From Gammaproteobacteria bacterium (GTDB taxonomy: Bacteria; Pseudomonadota; Gammaproteobacteria; Pseudomonadales; Azotimanducaceae_A), in NCBI GenBank assembly GCA_012960755.1, contig DUAT01000139.1, forward strand, positions 171,198 to 235,197: a stretch of DNA of 64,000 nt, in the 5' to 3' direction. Under the pieces are notes generated by a model. It worked only from the letters and a program-made list of their open reading frames with translations. It had not been told where the DNA came from and did no database searches. Shown here piece after piece: positions 42,346-51,856 of this stretch. The position numbers and the translations under genes are program-made. The number at the start of each line of letters is the position of its first letter. Position 1 is the stretch's first letter.

Positions 42346-43336
42346 CGTCAGCCCCAGTGTCTTCTTCAATGACATCCCCTGGTGCAACATAGGGCGGCAC
42401 TTTTCGGCTCTGGTCGCGATACACTACCCGCATAGTTCCATCGACCGGGTTCACCTGAATAATACTCGTAAGATAACCAACTCTCTCATGGTAATGGGCA
42501 CGGATACTCACCTGAAAAAAAGTGGAGTTTACACTAAGATTATCTTTTTTAATGGTTGTCCCACTCGGAAGTCGACTGTCCGTAACAAAATCGTCGATGG
42601 AATCAAACCCTTCCTGCTCGGTCTGGGTCATTACAATACTCTCTGCATCGCCGGGTGGAAGGCCAGGCGCGATAGCCTGGAGTACCTGCACCGTCGTTGT
42701 GTTAACGTTAATTTGCGTATACGGATCAGGGACCGCGGTAACATAAGGCTGAATCAACTCGAACTGTTCTTCTTCCATTTCAAGAATCAATCTTAACTCG
42801 GTCACATCCGCCATCGGTCCACTGGCGGTTCGATAGGGGCGTTCCAGTCCCAGGTAATCATAGTCCTCGGCGCCCCGGGCATTTTTTGATTCGTTGACAT
42901 CTATCCAGTCGACCACTCGATCTATGTAGGCCGCATCAACTCCTTGCTGTCCAAGTAAATCGACGAATCTCTGCCTCACCACCGCGGCCTGTTGCCCTTC
43001 GATCGACAGGGAATTAAGGTTTAACTTTGACTGCAGATCTTCGATTATCAGTTCAACGGCACCGTCCTCGAATTCGAAAGTCAGGGGTCGTTGCGCCCAG
43101 TTCTGGCCCAGGTGAACAACACCCGGGGAGTCAACAAAATCCTCATGCAATATTTGCCGGGCCAGTTCTTCCCCGCCGTAAGCATATTGACGAGCGATAC
43201 CCTGATCGAAAAACGACCGGGCGCGATTAATGGCAAAATTCTGTTCCGTTGACATCGAAACACCCAGGACAGTGGCAATCACGACTACCAGCAGGATCGT
43301 GATCAGGGCAACCCCTTTTTGTGATCGGCCGTCCAT
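42338..43336 (-). CDS. gspK: Type II secretion minor pseudopilin GspK
   Basis: 332 residues. Short leader and cleavage after QKG, then VALITILLVVVIATVLG; the fifth residue is Thr, not Glu, which is the rule for GspK at the pseudopilus tip. The large alpha-helical insert and the motif LNLNSL...INVNTTTVQVLQAIAPGL are typical. Its ATG overlaps the gspJ stop by one base and gspL begins inside its end. Confidence 0.94.
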   Translation of the reverse strand: MDGRSQKGVALITILLVVVIATVLGVSMSTEQNFAINRARSFFDQGIARQYAYGGEELARQILHEDFVDSPGVVHLGQNWAQRPLTFEFEDGAVELIIEDLQSKLNLNSLSIEGQQAAVVRQRFVDLLGQQGVDAAYIDRVVDWIDVNESKNARGAEDYDYLGLERPYRTASGPMADVTELRLILEMEEEQFELIQPYVTAVPDPYTQINVNTTTVQVLQAIAPGLPPGDAESIVMTQTEQEGFDSIDDFVTDSRLPSGTTIKKDNLSVNSTFFQVSIRAHYHERVGYLTSIIQVNPVDGTMRVVYRDQSRKVPPYVAPGDVIEEDTGADDG

Positions 43337-44070
43337 CAGGATTCTGTCTCCTGCCCGCGGCCACGGGGTTTTTTCTTTTGCTCGATCCGCTTCAGTGTTT
43401 CCTCATCAGAAACTCCGTCGCCTGTATCACCCTGCCCGGATTGATTGGGATCTGTCTGCACGGCTACTTCAACAAAAGAAAACACCTTGCGCACTTCACC
43501 AAAAATTTCTGAAGTCACAAAAACCTCAGCTCCCAGTGGCAGGGAAGCAGAATTTTCAACATCTCCCCAGTCATCCGTTGAATCGCCTTCAGCATCCAGA
43601 AGATTAACCCTGAAATCTTCGACCCCGGTCAGAAGCGTCTGTTGAATCGGCTCGCTGTCCTCGGCACGATCCAACACCAGCCAGAATATTCGTTTCAGCT
43701 CATTTTCATCTGTGAGCTGGTAAGCCACGCGCTGTATATTGCTCCGCTTGAGTTTCAACGGATTATTCCAGCCTGTTCGGCTGAATTCTATGACATAGGA
43801 GTCCGAGCCAAGCACCAGTGCGGGGCTCATATCACCATACTGGTCCTTGATAGGACGGGGGATCAACTGGCTGAAATCACGATCCATCATGGAAAATGCT
43901 TTGGTGTACGCGGAAAAACTCTGTATCTGCTGCTGGGTACCCTTGTGGGCCTGGATTACGGTACGCAGCATCTGATTCGAGCCGAGGCCAATCACAGCAA
44001 AAATAGACATGGCGACGAGCACTTCCAGTAGTGTAAATCCTCTGTCTGGTCGCGGCAGGCCACTTTGCAT
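43336..44070 (-). CDS. gspJ: Type II secretion minor pseudopilin GspJ
   Basis: 244 residues. Prepilin motif RG|FTLLEVLVAMSIFAVIGL near residue 11, with the conserved Glu5. The body carries features of GspJ (SAYTKAFSMMDRDFSQLIPRPIKD, FSRTGWNNPLKLKRSNIQRVAYQL). The C-terminal tail (DEETLKRIEQKKKPRGRG) is charged. It is the tip complex partner of GspI and GspK. Its start overlaps the gspI stop. Confidence 0.94.
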   Translation of the reverse strand: MQSGLPRPDRGFTLLEVLVAMSIFAVIGLGSNQMLRTVIQAHKGTQQQIQSFSAYTKAFSMMDRDFSQLIPRPIKDQYGDMSPALVLGSDSYVIEFSRTGWNNPLKLKRSNIQRVAYQLTDENELKRIFWLVLDRAEDSEPIQQTLLTGVEDFRVNLLDAEGDSTDDWGDVENSASLPLGAEVFVTSEIFGEVRKVFSFVEVAVQTDPNQSGQGDTGDGVSDEETLKRIEQKKKPRGRGQETES

Positions 44071-44468
44071 CAGTATTCTCCCCGAAATCCGACGAGTTCG
44101 ACGATGTTGTCATCCAGGTTATCTTCCGCGAAAACGCTGACAATAATGCGACGCATGCCCGCGTTTTCAGTTGCTTCAATGTCCATTACCACTTCCCAGT
44201 CTCGATCTGCCATCGTCACGTTATAGCGTTCCGAACCGATAGCGGGGAAACTCCCTTCGACGCGTGGCGACGCTCTCATCTGGTTAAGGTGATTTTCAGC
44301 TATCCAGTAAGCAAGGGTTTTTTCCTGGATGATATTCGTTTGTCTGATAGACTGGGTTGCATTTCGAATGAGGGCACCGGATACAACAGCAAATATGGCC
44401 AGGGCAACCATTATTTCCAGCAGCGTGAATCCGGCTTGCCTGCGTCTGCCAATTTTGAAACTATTCAT
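44070..44468 (-). CDS. gspI: Type II secretion minor pseudopilin GspI
   Basis: 132 residues. Prepilin cleavage site QAG|FTLLEIMVALAIFAVVSGAL; the body includes ENHLNQMR, characteristic of GspI. ATG 44468 has GGAAG upstream and gives the short basic leader MNSFKIGRRRQAG; further in-frame codons to 44498 lie in gspH. Overlaps gspH by 8 bases. Confidence 0.93.
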   Translation of the reverse strand: MNSFKIGRRRQAGFTLLEIMVALAIFAVVSGALIRNATQSIRQTNIIQEKTLAYWIAENHLNQMRASPRVEGSFPAIGSERYNVTMADRDWEVVMDIEATENAGMRRIIVSVFAEDNLDDNIVELVGFRGEY

Positions 44469-44985
44469 CTTCCAGCCATTCGATATCGCCATAGCCATCG
44501 GAGCGCATCGACCGCTGCAATTCGGAGCCCTGCAGCAAGGTCAGGGTAAATGGCGTAATTTCACCGCTCGAGAGTATCAGCAAAGGTGGGATGGTCGACT
44601 TCGTTTCTGCGGTCAAGGTGAAGTCCTGGTTTTCAACTTCCAATTCCAATTCTACATTATCGGGTAAGCTACGCTGCTGGAAAGGTGACTGTTCATATTC
44701 CAGCCACTTCTGATTGAATTCATCGTAAACCTGGAATCCATAGCCATCCTCGGTCGGTGCAAATCCAAGCTCTGCCGCCTGGATTACAGATTCTTCACGC
44801 GCCATATCCAACAGTGTTTTCAAACGCCGGGCTTCGGTATCAAAATCCCGTGTCTGGGTAAAACCTGGCAGGTTGGCCAGCGCGATACCCGACATGATGG
44901 AAACAATAAGCAGCACCACAAGAATCTCAACCAGCGTGAAACCGGCGGATGCTGTTCGAGACTGGTCTGATAAATGAGGGATCAT
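44461..44985 (-). CDS. gspH: Type II secretion minor pseudopilin GspH
   Basis: 174 residues. Leader ending ASAG|FTLVEILVVLLIVSIMSGIAL. The mature part has the GspH pattern of a long helix and a beta domain (ARRLKTLLDMAREESVIQAAELGFAPTEDGYGFQVYD). Located 14 bases after gspG in the cluster order. Confidence 0.93.
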   Translation of the reverse strand: MIPHLSDQSRTASAGFTLVEILVVLLIVSIMSGIALANLPGFTQTRDFDTEARRLKTLLDMAREESVIQAAELGFAPTEDGYGFQVYDEFNQKWLEYEQSPFQQRSLPDNVELELEVENQDFTLTAETKSTIPPLLILSSGEITPFTLTLLQGSELQRSMRSDGYGDIEWLEDE

Positions 44986-44999
44986 TGGATACTGGCTTT

Positions 45000-45494
45000 T
45001 CAGTCTTTTGAGCTGATATCCGAATCCACACCCCCACCACCTTCCTTGCGATCGGCGCCATAGGAATAGATTTCAAAATTTCGATCTTCGCTGAAGTACA
45101 AATAGGGCTCATCCCAGGGATCAACCGGCAGCTTCTTCAGGTAACCATCTGAATTCCAGCGGCGGGCTTCAGGAAAACCACTCGGTTCGCTGACCAGCGC
45201 AGCAAGACCCTGGTCTGTACTGGGATAATTGCTGTTGTCCAACCGATACAGCTCCAGCGCAGTCCCAATGGATTCAATATCTGCCTTGGCAGCCTGGACC
45301 CTGGCCTCGTCAGGCCGTCCGATAATGTTGGGCACAATCAGTGCACCAAGGATACCCAGAATGACGACCACGACCATGATTTCAATCAGGGTGAAGCCCT
45401 CCATCCGCCTACGCTCCCCTGGTCTCTTGAGCCGTGAGGCAGAAGATAGACTTGAGGGATCGGATACCGCTGAACGATTGTTTTTGTTAAACAT
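45000..45494 (-). CDS. gspG: Type II secretion major pseudopilin GspG
   Basis: 164 residues. Cleavage MEG|FTLIEIMVVVVILGILGALIVPNI and the GspG-specific body (DNSNYPSTDQGLAALV, GYLKKLPVDPWDEPYLY). It forms the pseudopilus shaft. The leader before the cleavage site has 33 residues, far longer than the usual 6-10 but with many basic residues near the junction (KRPGERRR). Confidence 0.95.
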   Translation of the reverse strand: MFNKNNRSAVSDPSSLSSASRLKRPGERRRMEGFTLIEIMVVVVILGILGALIVPNIIGRPDEARVQAAKADIESIGTALELYRLDNSNYPSTDQGLAALVSEPSGFPEARRWNSDGYLKKLPVDPWDEPYLYFSEDRNFEIYSYGADRKEGGGGVDSDISSKD

Positions 45495-45552
45495 AGTTGA
45501 CTACCATTTAAATTCTATGAACTGCTCTTGTAATTACCCGACCAGGATCTGA

Positions 45553-46770
45553 TTAAGTGACCAGTTGATTCAGGTTCATGATTGGCAACAGAATCGCCAT
45601 CACAATCGTAAACACGGCGCCGCCCATTAACAAAAGCATAAAGGGTCCAAACAAACTCAATAGTACACCAAGCAACATTTCAACATCCTGCTGCATACTG
45701 TTCGCCACTCTGGACAACATATCGTCTAGCTGTCCGCTTGATTCTCCGCTGGCAATCATATGCAGCATCATTGGCGGAAAGTAGCCGCTTTGTTCCAGTG
45801 CCGCATTCAAACTTGACCCTTCACTGACCTTGGTTGTCGCGTCGCTGACCTTCTCCCGCAGCCAGGTATTGGAGAGGACCTGGCCTGCGATTCGCATGGC
45901 GTCCACCAGGGGGACCCCGCTGGATGATAAGATACTTAACGTGCTGGCAAATTGAGCCGTATTCATACCTTTGCTCATTTTCGCAATTAATGGCAGATGC
46001 AGCAGACGACGGTCGTAAACCAATCGTATTGAAGGCACCGCCATGGCTCTGCGCACACCAAAAGTAATCACTATCAGCAGCAGCAGCGCAAAAAAGCCGT
46101 AGTCGGTCACTAAATCGCTCAGTGAAATGATAAATATCGTCAACGCCGGAAGCTCCTGCCCTGTGTCTGTAAAGACCTTGACGATATCCGGGACGACATA
46201 ACCGAGTAACCCGGCCAGTATTGCGACAGTTAACACCAATAAAATCACTGGGTATACCATTGCCTGCTGAATCCTCGATCGTGATTCCTGCTGCTTCTCA
46301 GTAAAATCGGCGAGACGATTCAATACCAGATCCAGATGACCTGCAGACTCACCGGCAGCGACTGTCGCCCGATACAAACCCGGAAACGCCCGGGGATATT
46401 CCGCGAAGCTATTGGCAAGAGAAAATCCTTCCATGACCTTGGATCGCACTGCGAGCAACATACCTTGAGTTTTTGTATTTTCACTTTGCTTGGATACAGC
46501 CAGCAGGGACTCTTCTATGGGCAAACCGGCGGCAATTAACGTGGCTAACTGGCGGGTGATCAATGCAAGTTCACGGACAGATAACGATGGTTGAAAAAAT
46601 CGCGACATGGCACTCTGCGCACTCTTTTGCTCCCGGGTCGCCTTGACGGCCAGCGGTGCCATACCCTTGTCCCGCAAAATCTGTCGCACCTGCCGGGAGC
46701 TGTCTGCTTCGAGAATACCCTTCTCTTCTCTGCCCCTGGTATTTAAGGCTATGTATTCAAATGCTGCCAA
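45553..46770 (-). CDS. gspF: Type II secretion inner-membrane protein GspF
   Basis: 405 residues, the family length. Two T2SF cytoplasmic domains with three membrane segments: FEYIALNTRGREEKGILEADS at the N-terminus, LALITRQLATLIAAGLPIEESLLAV in the first repeat, and TAQFASTLSILSSSGVPLVDAM in the second. It is the platform of the pseudopilus motor. Lies 30 bases after gspE. Confidence 0.95.
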   Translation of the reverse strand: MAAFEYIALNTRGREEKGILEADSSRQVRQILRDKGMAPLAVKATREQKSAQSAMSRFFQPSLSVRELALITRQLATLIAAGLPIEESLLAVSKQSENTKTQGMLLAVRSKVMEGFSLANSFAEYPRAFPGLYRATVAAGESAGHLDLVLNRLADFTEKQQESRSRIQQAMVYPVILLVLTVAILAGLLGYVVPDIVKVFTDTGQELPALTIFIISLSDLVTDYGFFALLLLIVITFGVRRAMAVPSIRLVYDRRLLHLPLIAKMSKGMNTAQFASTLSILSSSGVPLVDAMRIAGQVLSNTWLREKVSDATTKVSEGSSLNAALEQSGYFPPMMLHMIASGESSGQLDDMLSRVANSMQQDVEMLLGVLLSLFGPFMLLLMGGAVFTIVMAILLPIMNLNQLVT

Positions 46771-46800
46771 AATATTCCTCGAATCAAGTAATCTGGGAGG

Positions 46801-48288
46801 CTAGTCTTCCATTGTTACTCTGAGAACTTCATCAACTGATGTCGCACCGGACAGTATTTTTGCCCGACCGTCTTCCCGAATGCCTGGAGCTTTGCTTCTT
46901 GCGTGTTTTTCAAGATCAAGTTCAGATGCACCATTGTGAATCATTTGTCGCAATTGATCATCGATAGTCACGACCTCATAGATACCCTGACGACCTCGAT
47001 ATCCCTCATTGGCGCACTTATCGCAACCGACTTCCCGGTATATTGTTGGCGGGTTGGTTCTATCAATCTTTAAGAAATCACACTCATACTTACCTACTGT
47101 AAAGCTTTCCCGGCAATCACTACATAGTATCCGAACCAGTCTTTGGGCAACCAGACCGATGATGCTGTTGCTGAGGAGGTAGGGTTGAACGCCCATATTC
47201 TCCAGGCGGGTCAAGGCGCCAACTGCAGTATTGGTGTGGATCGTTGACAACACCAGGTGACCCGTGAGGCTTGCCTGAACCGAGATATCTGCCGTCTCGA
47301 AGTCACGTATCTCACCTACCATAACCACATCAGGATCCTGACGTAAAATCGCTCTTAACCCCCTTGCAAAAGTCATATCTGCCTTTGCGTTAACCTGGGT
47401 CTGGCCGATGCCTTCAACATCGTATTCGATCGGGTCTTCCACCGTCAGGATGTTACGGGTCCTGTCATTCAGCTGATCCAGGCAGGCGTACAGGGTCGTG
47501 GATTTACCGGAACCCGTCGGACCGGTGACCAGAATGATGCCATGGGGTTTTTTAATAAGCGTCTGCATTGCGACCACATCAGTAGCCGCCATGCCCATAT
47601 TGGTCAGGTCTCGCCGACCTTCCTGTTTGTCTAACAGTCGCATAACTACACGTTCGCCGTTGCTGGCGGGGATCGTTGAAACCCGCACGTCGACTTCTTT
47701 ACCCGCAACCCGAACCGAAATTCTACCGTCCTGTGGCAGCCGCTTTTCTGCAATATCCAGTTTCGCCATAACCTTGATTCTCGACACCAGTAAAGGTGCC
47801 AGGGCTCTGCGTGGACTAACGACTTCACGCAACACTCCGTCAACCCGAAAACGAACCACCAGTCGTGTTTCATAAGTTTCAACATGAATATCAGATGCAT
47901 CAACCTTGACTGCCTCGGTTAACAGGCTGTTAATTAACTTGATGATCGGTGCGTCATCCTCTTGTTCCATCAAGTCTCCAGTGACCGGAATGGAATCCAC
48001 AAGGCTATCCAGATCCATCTCATCACCTAACCCTTCGATCATCTGCATGGCTTCGCCAGAATCGTTCTGGTAAGTCGTCGATAATTTGGAGTCGAACGTC
48101 GAGCTATCGACCTCCTGGCAGCTGAATTGTGCTCCGACATAACGCCTGACTTCTGCCAACGTCTGGGGCTTCAATCCAGATTTATACACCACCTGCGGCT
48201 CGCTATTATCCTGCTTGGCTAGAAGAATAACCCCGTGACGTTTCGCGAAGCTGAAAGGCAGGCGCAATCTTGATTCCATCTCACTCAT
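46801..48288 (-). CDS. gspE: Type II secretion ATPase GspE
   Basis: 495 residues. Walker A GPTGSGKST, Asp box (VEDPIEYDVEGIGQTQV), Walker B VMVGEIRDFETADI and His box LSTIHTNTAVGALTR. The C-terminal zinc part has CSDC...CDKC, typical of GspE. The N-terminal domain contacts GspL. First gene of the minus-strand gspE-M group. No gspC or gspD lies upstream, since the next gene is a divergent LysR regulator. Confidence 0.96.
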   Translation of the reverse strand: MSEMESRLRLPFSFAKRHGVILLAKQDNSEPQVVYKSGLKPQTLAEVRRYVGAQFSCQEVDSSTFDSKLSTTYQNDSGEAMQMIEGLGDEMDLDSLVDSIPVTGDLMEQEDDAPIIKLINSLLTEAVKVDASDIHVETYETRLVVRFRVDGVLREVVSPRRALAPLLVSRIKVMAKLDIAEKRLPQDGRISVRVAGKEVDVRVSTIPASNGERVVMRLLDKQEGRRDLTNMGMAATDVVAMQTLIKKPHGIILVTGPTGSGKSTTLYACLDQLNDRTRNILTVEDPIEYDVEGIGQTQVNAKADMTFARGLRAILRQDPDVVMVGEIRDFETADISVQASLTGHLVLSTIHTNTAVGALTRLENMGVQPYLLSNSIIGLVAQRLVRILCSDCRESFTVGKYECDFLKIDRTNPPTIYREVGCDKCANEGYRGRQGIYEVVTIDDQLRQMIHNGASELDLEKHARSKAPGIREDGRAKILSGATSVDEVLRVTMED

Positions 48289-48640
48289 GGTGTTTCCCAG
48301 ACGTTAGGTCATTTTTAATTAGTGACTGTAACACATTGATATAGAACGATCCCAGAGTTCGATTGCGGCCACAGATTCTCGTTCCCGGCGCAACCATTCC
48401 TTCTTGAACGTTAGTATTCTGCGCGCGGGGTTAGCTGGCGCATTTTAATTTACCGTTGGTGCATTGTCTCACTAGCGTTGGAAGCATGCCACCACAGGTT
48501 ATCGCTCAACAAGATCAACCAATTATTTCTGGTTTTCTCCAATTCCCACTTCAAAAAAAGCATCAGGAGACATACTATAAGCATAACGTATCAATTTTTT
48601 GATTCGCCATTAAGTAGGGTGATAATTCACGAGACTAATT
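48289..48640. other. 352-bp divergent control region between gspE and lysR
   Basis: No gene is supported. It must contain the promoter of the whole gsp group on one strand and of the LysR gene on the other. A small dyad ATCAA-TTTT-TTGAT (48590-48603) lies 37 bases before the LysR ATG and has the T-N11-A form of LysR-type boxes, but many AT-rich places show this. Confidence 0.45.
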
Positions 48641-49558
48641 ATGAAGCTAAGTGATATAGACCTTAATTTATTCGTCGTTTTTGATGCCATTTATACAGAA
48701 GGCAATTTAACGCGAGCTGGTGAAATAATCGGTATCACTCAACCGGCTGTATCGAATTCCCTTTCCCGACTGCGTACCCTGTTTAATGACCCGATGTTCG
48801 TCCGTACAGCGGACGGTATGGTACCAACGCCAATTGCGCAGAACATCGTCGGCTCGGTCAGACAAGCCCTCGGACTTATCCGTTCAAGTGTGCAGGAAAG
48901 TGAATCTTTTGATCCACTGGCATCCGACAAGCGATTTCGAATAAGCATGACCGATTTGAGTCAATCCATATTCCTGCCTTACCTGTTCGAGCAGATTAAT
49001 CTCAAGGCTCCCCAGGTGTCCATTGACTGTTATCAGGTTCGACGCAGAGACATGAGTATCGAACTCGCGTCTGGTAACCTGGATCTGGCATTTGATATCC
49101 CATTGTCACCCGATCCCCAGATTCGACAGGCACCCTTGTTCTCTCATCCGCATGTTTGCGTTGTTCGTAACAATCACAATGTCGTACAGGACAAACTCGA
49201 TATTGCGACTTATTTGGAAATTAGCCATATCCATATTTCCAGTCGGCGGGGTGGCTTGGGTGTTGTTGACCTGGCGCTAGGCAAAATGGGAAAACGCAGG
49301 CATATCGCCTTGCGGACGCAACATTACCTGGCGACGCCGCAACTGGTATCTAACACTAATCTTGCGTTGACCGTACCGCGGGTATTTGCCCAGTTTCTGG
49401 CAAGCTCGTTTAATGTAAAGTACTACGAGTTACCATTTGAGGTGCCTGATATTGAAACATATGTCTACTGGCATGAGAGTACCGACCGCGACCAGGCTAA
49501 TCGCTGGATGCGAGATCGTATCCTCGAGTTGCCATTAAAAGTCGCATGGAATACGTAA
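48641..49558 (+). CDS. LysR family transcriptional regulator
   Basis: 305 residues. N-terminal winged helix-turn-helix (DLNLFVVFDAIYTEGNLTRAGEIIGITQPAVSNSLSRLR, about 6-44) and a C-terminal co-inducer domain. The N-terminal pattern (DLNLLVVFDAL... NP..VRT..GM.PT) is like NodD/LinR-type regulators. It ends 12 bases before pyrB, on the same strand, so the two may be cotranscribed; control of gsp or pyrB is speculative. Confidence 0.93.
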   Translation: MKLSDIDLNLFVVFDAIYTEGNLTRAGEIIGITQPAVSNSLSRLRTLFNDPMFVRTADGMVPTPIAQNIVGSVRQALGLIRSSVQESESFDPLASDKRFRISMTDLSQSIFLPYLFEQINLKAPQVSIDCYQVRRRDMSIELASGNLDLAFDIPLSPDPQIRQAPLFSHPHVCVVRNNHNVVQDKLDIATYLEISHIHISSRRGGLGVVDLALGKMGKRRHIALRTQHYLATPQLVSNTNLALTVPRVFAQFLASSFNVKYYELPFEVPDIETYVYWHESTDRDQANRWMRDRILELPLKVAWNT

Positions 49559-49570
49559 CGGACTGCATTA

Positions 49571-50584
49571 ATGGACTTTGTTGGTAGCCATATCCTTTCC
49601 GTTTCACAGTTTGACCGCGAGGCAATAGAAAGAGTATTCACCGTCGCAGACCAGATGGAGGTTTATGCTCATCGGCAAAAAGTAACCCGTGTATTGGAAG
49701 GCGCCATCCTTGGCAGCATGTTTTTCGAACCCAGCACCCGAACAAGGGTCAGTTTCGGTTCAGCTTTCAACCTCCTTGGTGGTGAAGTCAGGGAAACCAC
49801 AGAAATAAAAGCCTCTTCAATATCAAAAGGCGAATCGTTTTACGATACCGCCCGGGTGCTGTCGGGTTACAGCGATGTCATCGTCATGCGGCACGAAATC
49901 GAGGGCTCTGTCAGTGAATTTGCTGCCGCCAGCCGAGTTCCGGTACTCAACGCCGGAGACGGTTCAAACGAGCACCCGAGCCAGGCTCTGCTCGACCTTT
50001 ATACGATTCGAAAGGAACTCGCCGGTCAGGGAAAATCGATAGATAATCTTCGGATAGCACTGATTGGCGACTTGCGCTATGGCCGGGCTGTCCACAGCCT
50101 TTGCCGGTTGCTCTCGTTATTCGACAATATTCACCTGACACTGATTTCACCCCCTGAACTTGCTTTACCGGAAGACTACATCACTGAGATCAGTGCCGCC
50201 GGGCATGAGATCATTCAATCGAGTGAACTCAGAAACAATATTCGCAATGCAGACATTCTGTACCTGACTCGAACCCAGGAAGAACGTTTCCCATCCCAGG
50301 AGGACGCAGATAAGTACAAGGGACTGTTTCGACTCAATCAGTCAATCTACACCGAATTCTGTGAACCCAACACCGTTATCATGCATCCTTTGCCCAGGGA
50401 CTCCCGCGGCAACGCCAATGAGCTGGACAATGACATGAATGAAAATCCCAACCTGGCCATTTTTCGCCAGACTGACAACGGGGTCCTGGTCAGGATGGCA
50501 TTGTTTGCGTTGATTCTGGATGTGGTGGACTCAGTCGACAAACATGCCCGTGATGTAAATTGGTATACTGAGAAGCGTTTCTAA
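49571..50584 (+). CDS. pyrB: Aspartate carbamoyltransferase catalytic subunit
   Basis: 337 residues. Makes N-carbamoyl-L-aspartate, step two of pyrimidine synthesis. Carbamoyl-phosphate loop FEPSTRTRVSF, and DGSNEHPSQALLDLYTI and IMHPLPRD, the conserved substrate-binding segments. No pyrI regulatory gene or dihydroorotase gene is adjacent. Its length fits the larger (about 330 residue) proteobacterial form. It directly follows the LysR gene. Confidence 0.96.
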   Translation: MDFVGSHILSVSQFDREAIERVFTVADQMEVYAHRQKVTRVLEGAILGSMFFEPSTRTRVSFGSAFNLLGGEVRETTEIKASSISKGESFYDTARVLSGYSDVIVMRHEIEGSVSEFAAASRVPVLNAGDGSNEHPSQALLDLYTIRKELAGQGKSIDNLRIALIGDLRYGRAVHSLCRLLSLFDNIHLTLISPPELALPEDYITEISAAGHEIIQSSELRNNIRNADILYLTRTQEERFPSQEDADKYKGLFRLNQSIYTEFCEPNTVIMHPLPRDSRGNANELDNDMNENPNLAIFRQTDNGVLVRMALFALILDVVDSVDKHARDVNWYTEKRF

Positions 50585-50664
50585 AACCCGATTTAGCTTT
50601 GATAATCGGTATTTTCAAAGATACTTCAGATCCAGTGATTTCATAACTTATTCTCAGGCAAGCG

Positions 50665-51834
50665 ATGCAGGTCAACTACAACAATCTTAATTTCGGACTC
50701 GACGAAACCCTCAATATGCTCCGCGAACAGGTAAACAGGTTTGCCGCGGACGAAATTTATCCCCGGGCCAGCGAGATTGATGCCAGTAACAATTTTCCGA
50801 CGGACCTCTGGCAAAAAATGGGTGATATGGGTTTGCTCGGTATTACCGTCAGCGAGGAATACGGTGGCGCGGGTCTAGGTTATCTCGCCCATGTACTTTG
50901 TATGGAAGAATTAAGTCGGGCTTCTGCCTCGGTGGGACTGAGCTATGGCGCTCATTCCAATCTATGTATTAACCAGATTTTTCGCCAGGGCACAGCGGAA
51001 CAGAAGAAAAAATACCTACCGGATCTGGTGAGTGGCAAAGCCATTGGCGCCCTTGCCATGAGCGAACACAATGCCGGTTCCGATGTTGTCGGTCTGCAAC
51101 TTAAGGCCGAACAGAATGGTGATGAATACGTGCTTAACGGCAGCAAGATGTGGATCACCAATGGCCCTGACGCAAACACCTACGTGATCTATGCCCGCAC
51201 AGATGCTAAAGCGGGACCCAAGGGAATTACGGCTTTTATCGTCGAGCGCCAATGGCCCGGGTTTTTCCGATCACCTAAACTTGACAAATTGGGCATGCGA
51301 GGCTCAAACACCTGCGAACTGGTGTTCGAAGATTGCCACGTTCCGGCAAACAACATCCTCGGCAAAAAAAATGACGGCGTAAGAGTATTAATGAGCGGTC
51401 TCGATTATGAACGTGTCGTACTCTCGGGCGGGCCTGTGGGTATTATGCAGGCCTGTATGGATATTGTGACGCCCTATATCCACGAACGAAAACAATTTGA
51501 CCAGCCTATCGGTGAGTTTCAACTGGTACAGGGTAAAATTGCAGATATGTACACCCGCATGAATGCATCCCGGGCGTACCTTTACACAGTCTCCGCAGCT
51601 TGCGATCGGGGTGAAACTGCTCGCAAGGATGCAGCGGCGGTAATACTCTATTGCGCCGAGAACGCAACCCAGATGGCACTCGATGCTATTCAATTGTTAG
51701 GCGGCAATGGCTATATCAACGATTATGCGACCGGGCGCCTGCTGCGTGACGCCAAGTTGTACGAGATTGGTGCTGGCACATCCGAGGTTCGTCGCATGCT
51801 GATCGGCCGGGAACTTTTTAACGAATCGAAGTAG
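50665..51834 (+). CDS. liuA: Isovaleryl-CoA dehydrogenase
   Basis: 389 residues, FAD-dependent acyl-CoA dehydrogenase of leucine degradation. The catalytic Glu of this branch is visible in [17 protein letters not shown]; most other acyl-CoA dehydrogenases carry their base near the C-terminus. [14 protein letters not shown] and [12 protein letters not shown] bind FAD and substrate. It passes electrons to ETF (etfBA lies 5 kb downstream). First gene of liuA-liuB-liuD. Confidence 0.95.
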   Translation: MQVNYNNLNFGLDETLNMLREQVNRFAADEIYPRASEIDASNNFPTDLWQKMGDMGLLGITVSEEYGGAGLGYLAHVLCMEELSRASASVGLSYGAHSNLCINQIFRQGTAEQKKKYLPDLVSGKAIGALAMSEHNAGSDVVGLQLKAEQNGDEYVLNGSKMWITNGPDANTYVIYARTDAKAGPKGITAFIVERQWPGFFRSPKLDKLGMRGSNTCELVFEDCHVPANNILGKKNDGVRVLMSGLDYERVVLSGGPVGIMQACMDIVTPYIHERKQFDQPIGEFQLVQGKIADMYTRMNASRAYLYTVSAACDRGETARKDAAAVILYCAENATQMALDAIQLLGGNGYINDYATGRLLRDAKLYEIGAGTSEVRRMLIGRELFNESK

Positions 51835-51856
51835 GTAGAAGAAAAGTAGTTACTCT

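Noticed and set aside
43230..44031. Several plus-strand ORFs above 100 codons across gspJ and gspK
   Set aside because: They are antisense shadows of well-supported pseudopilin genes.
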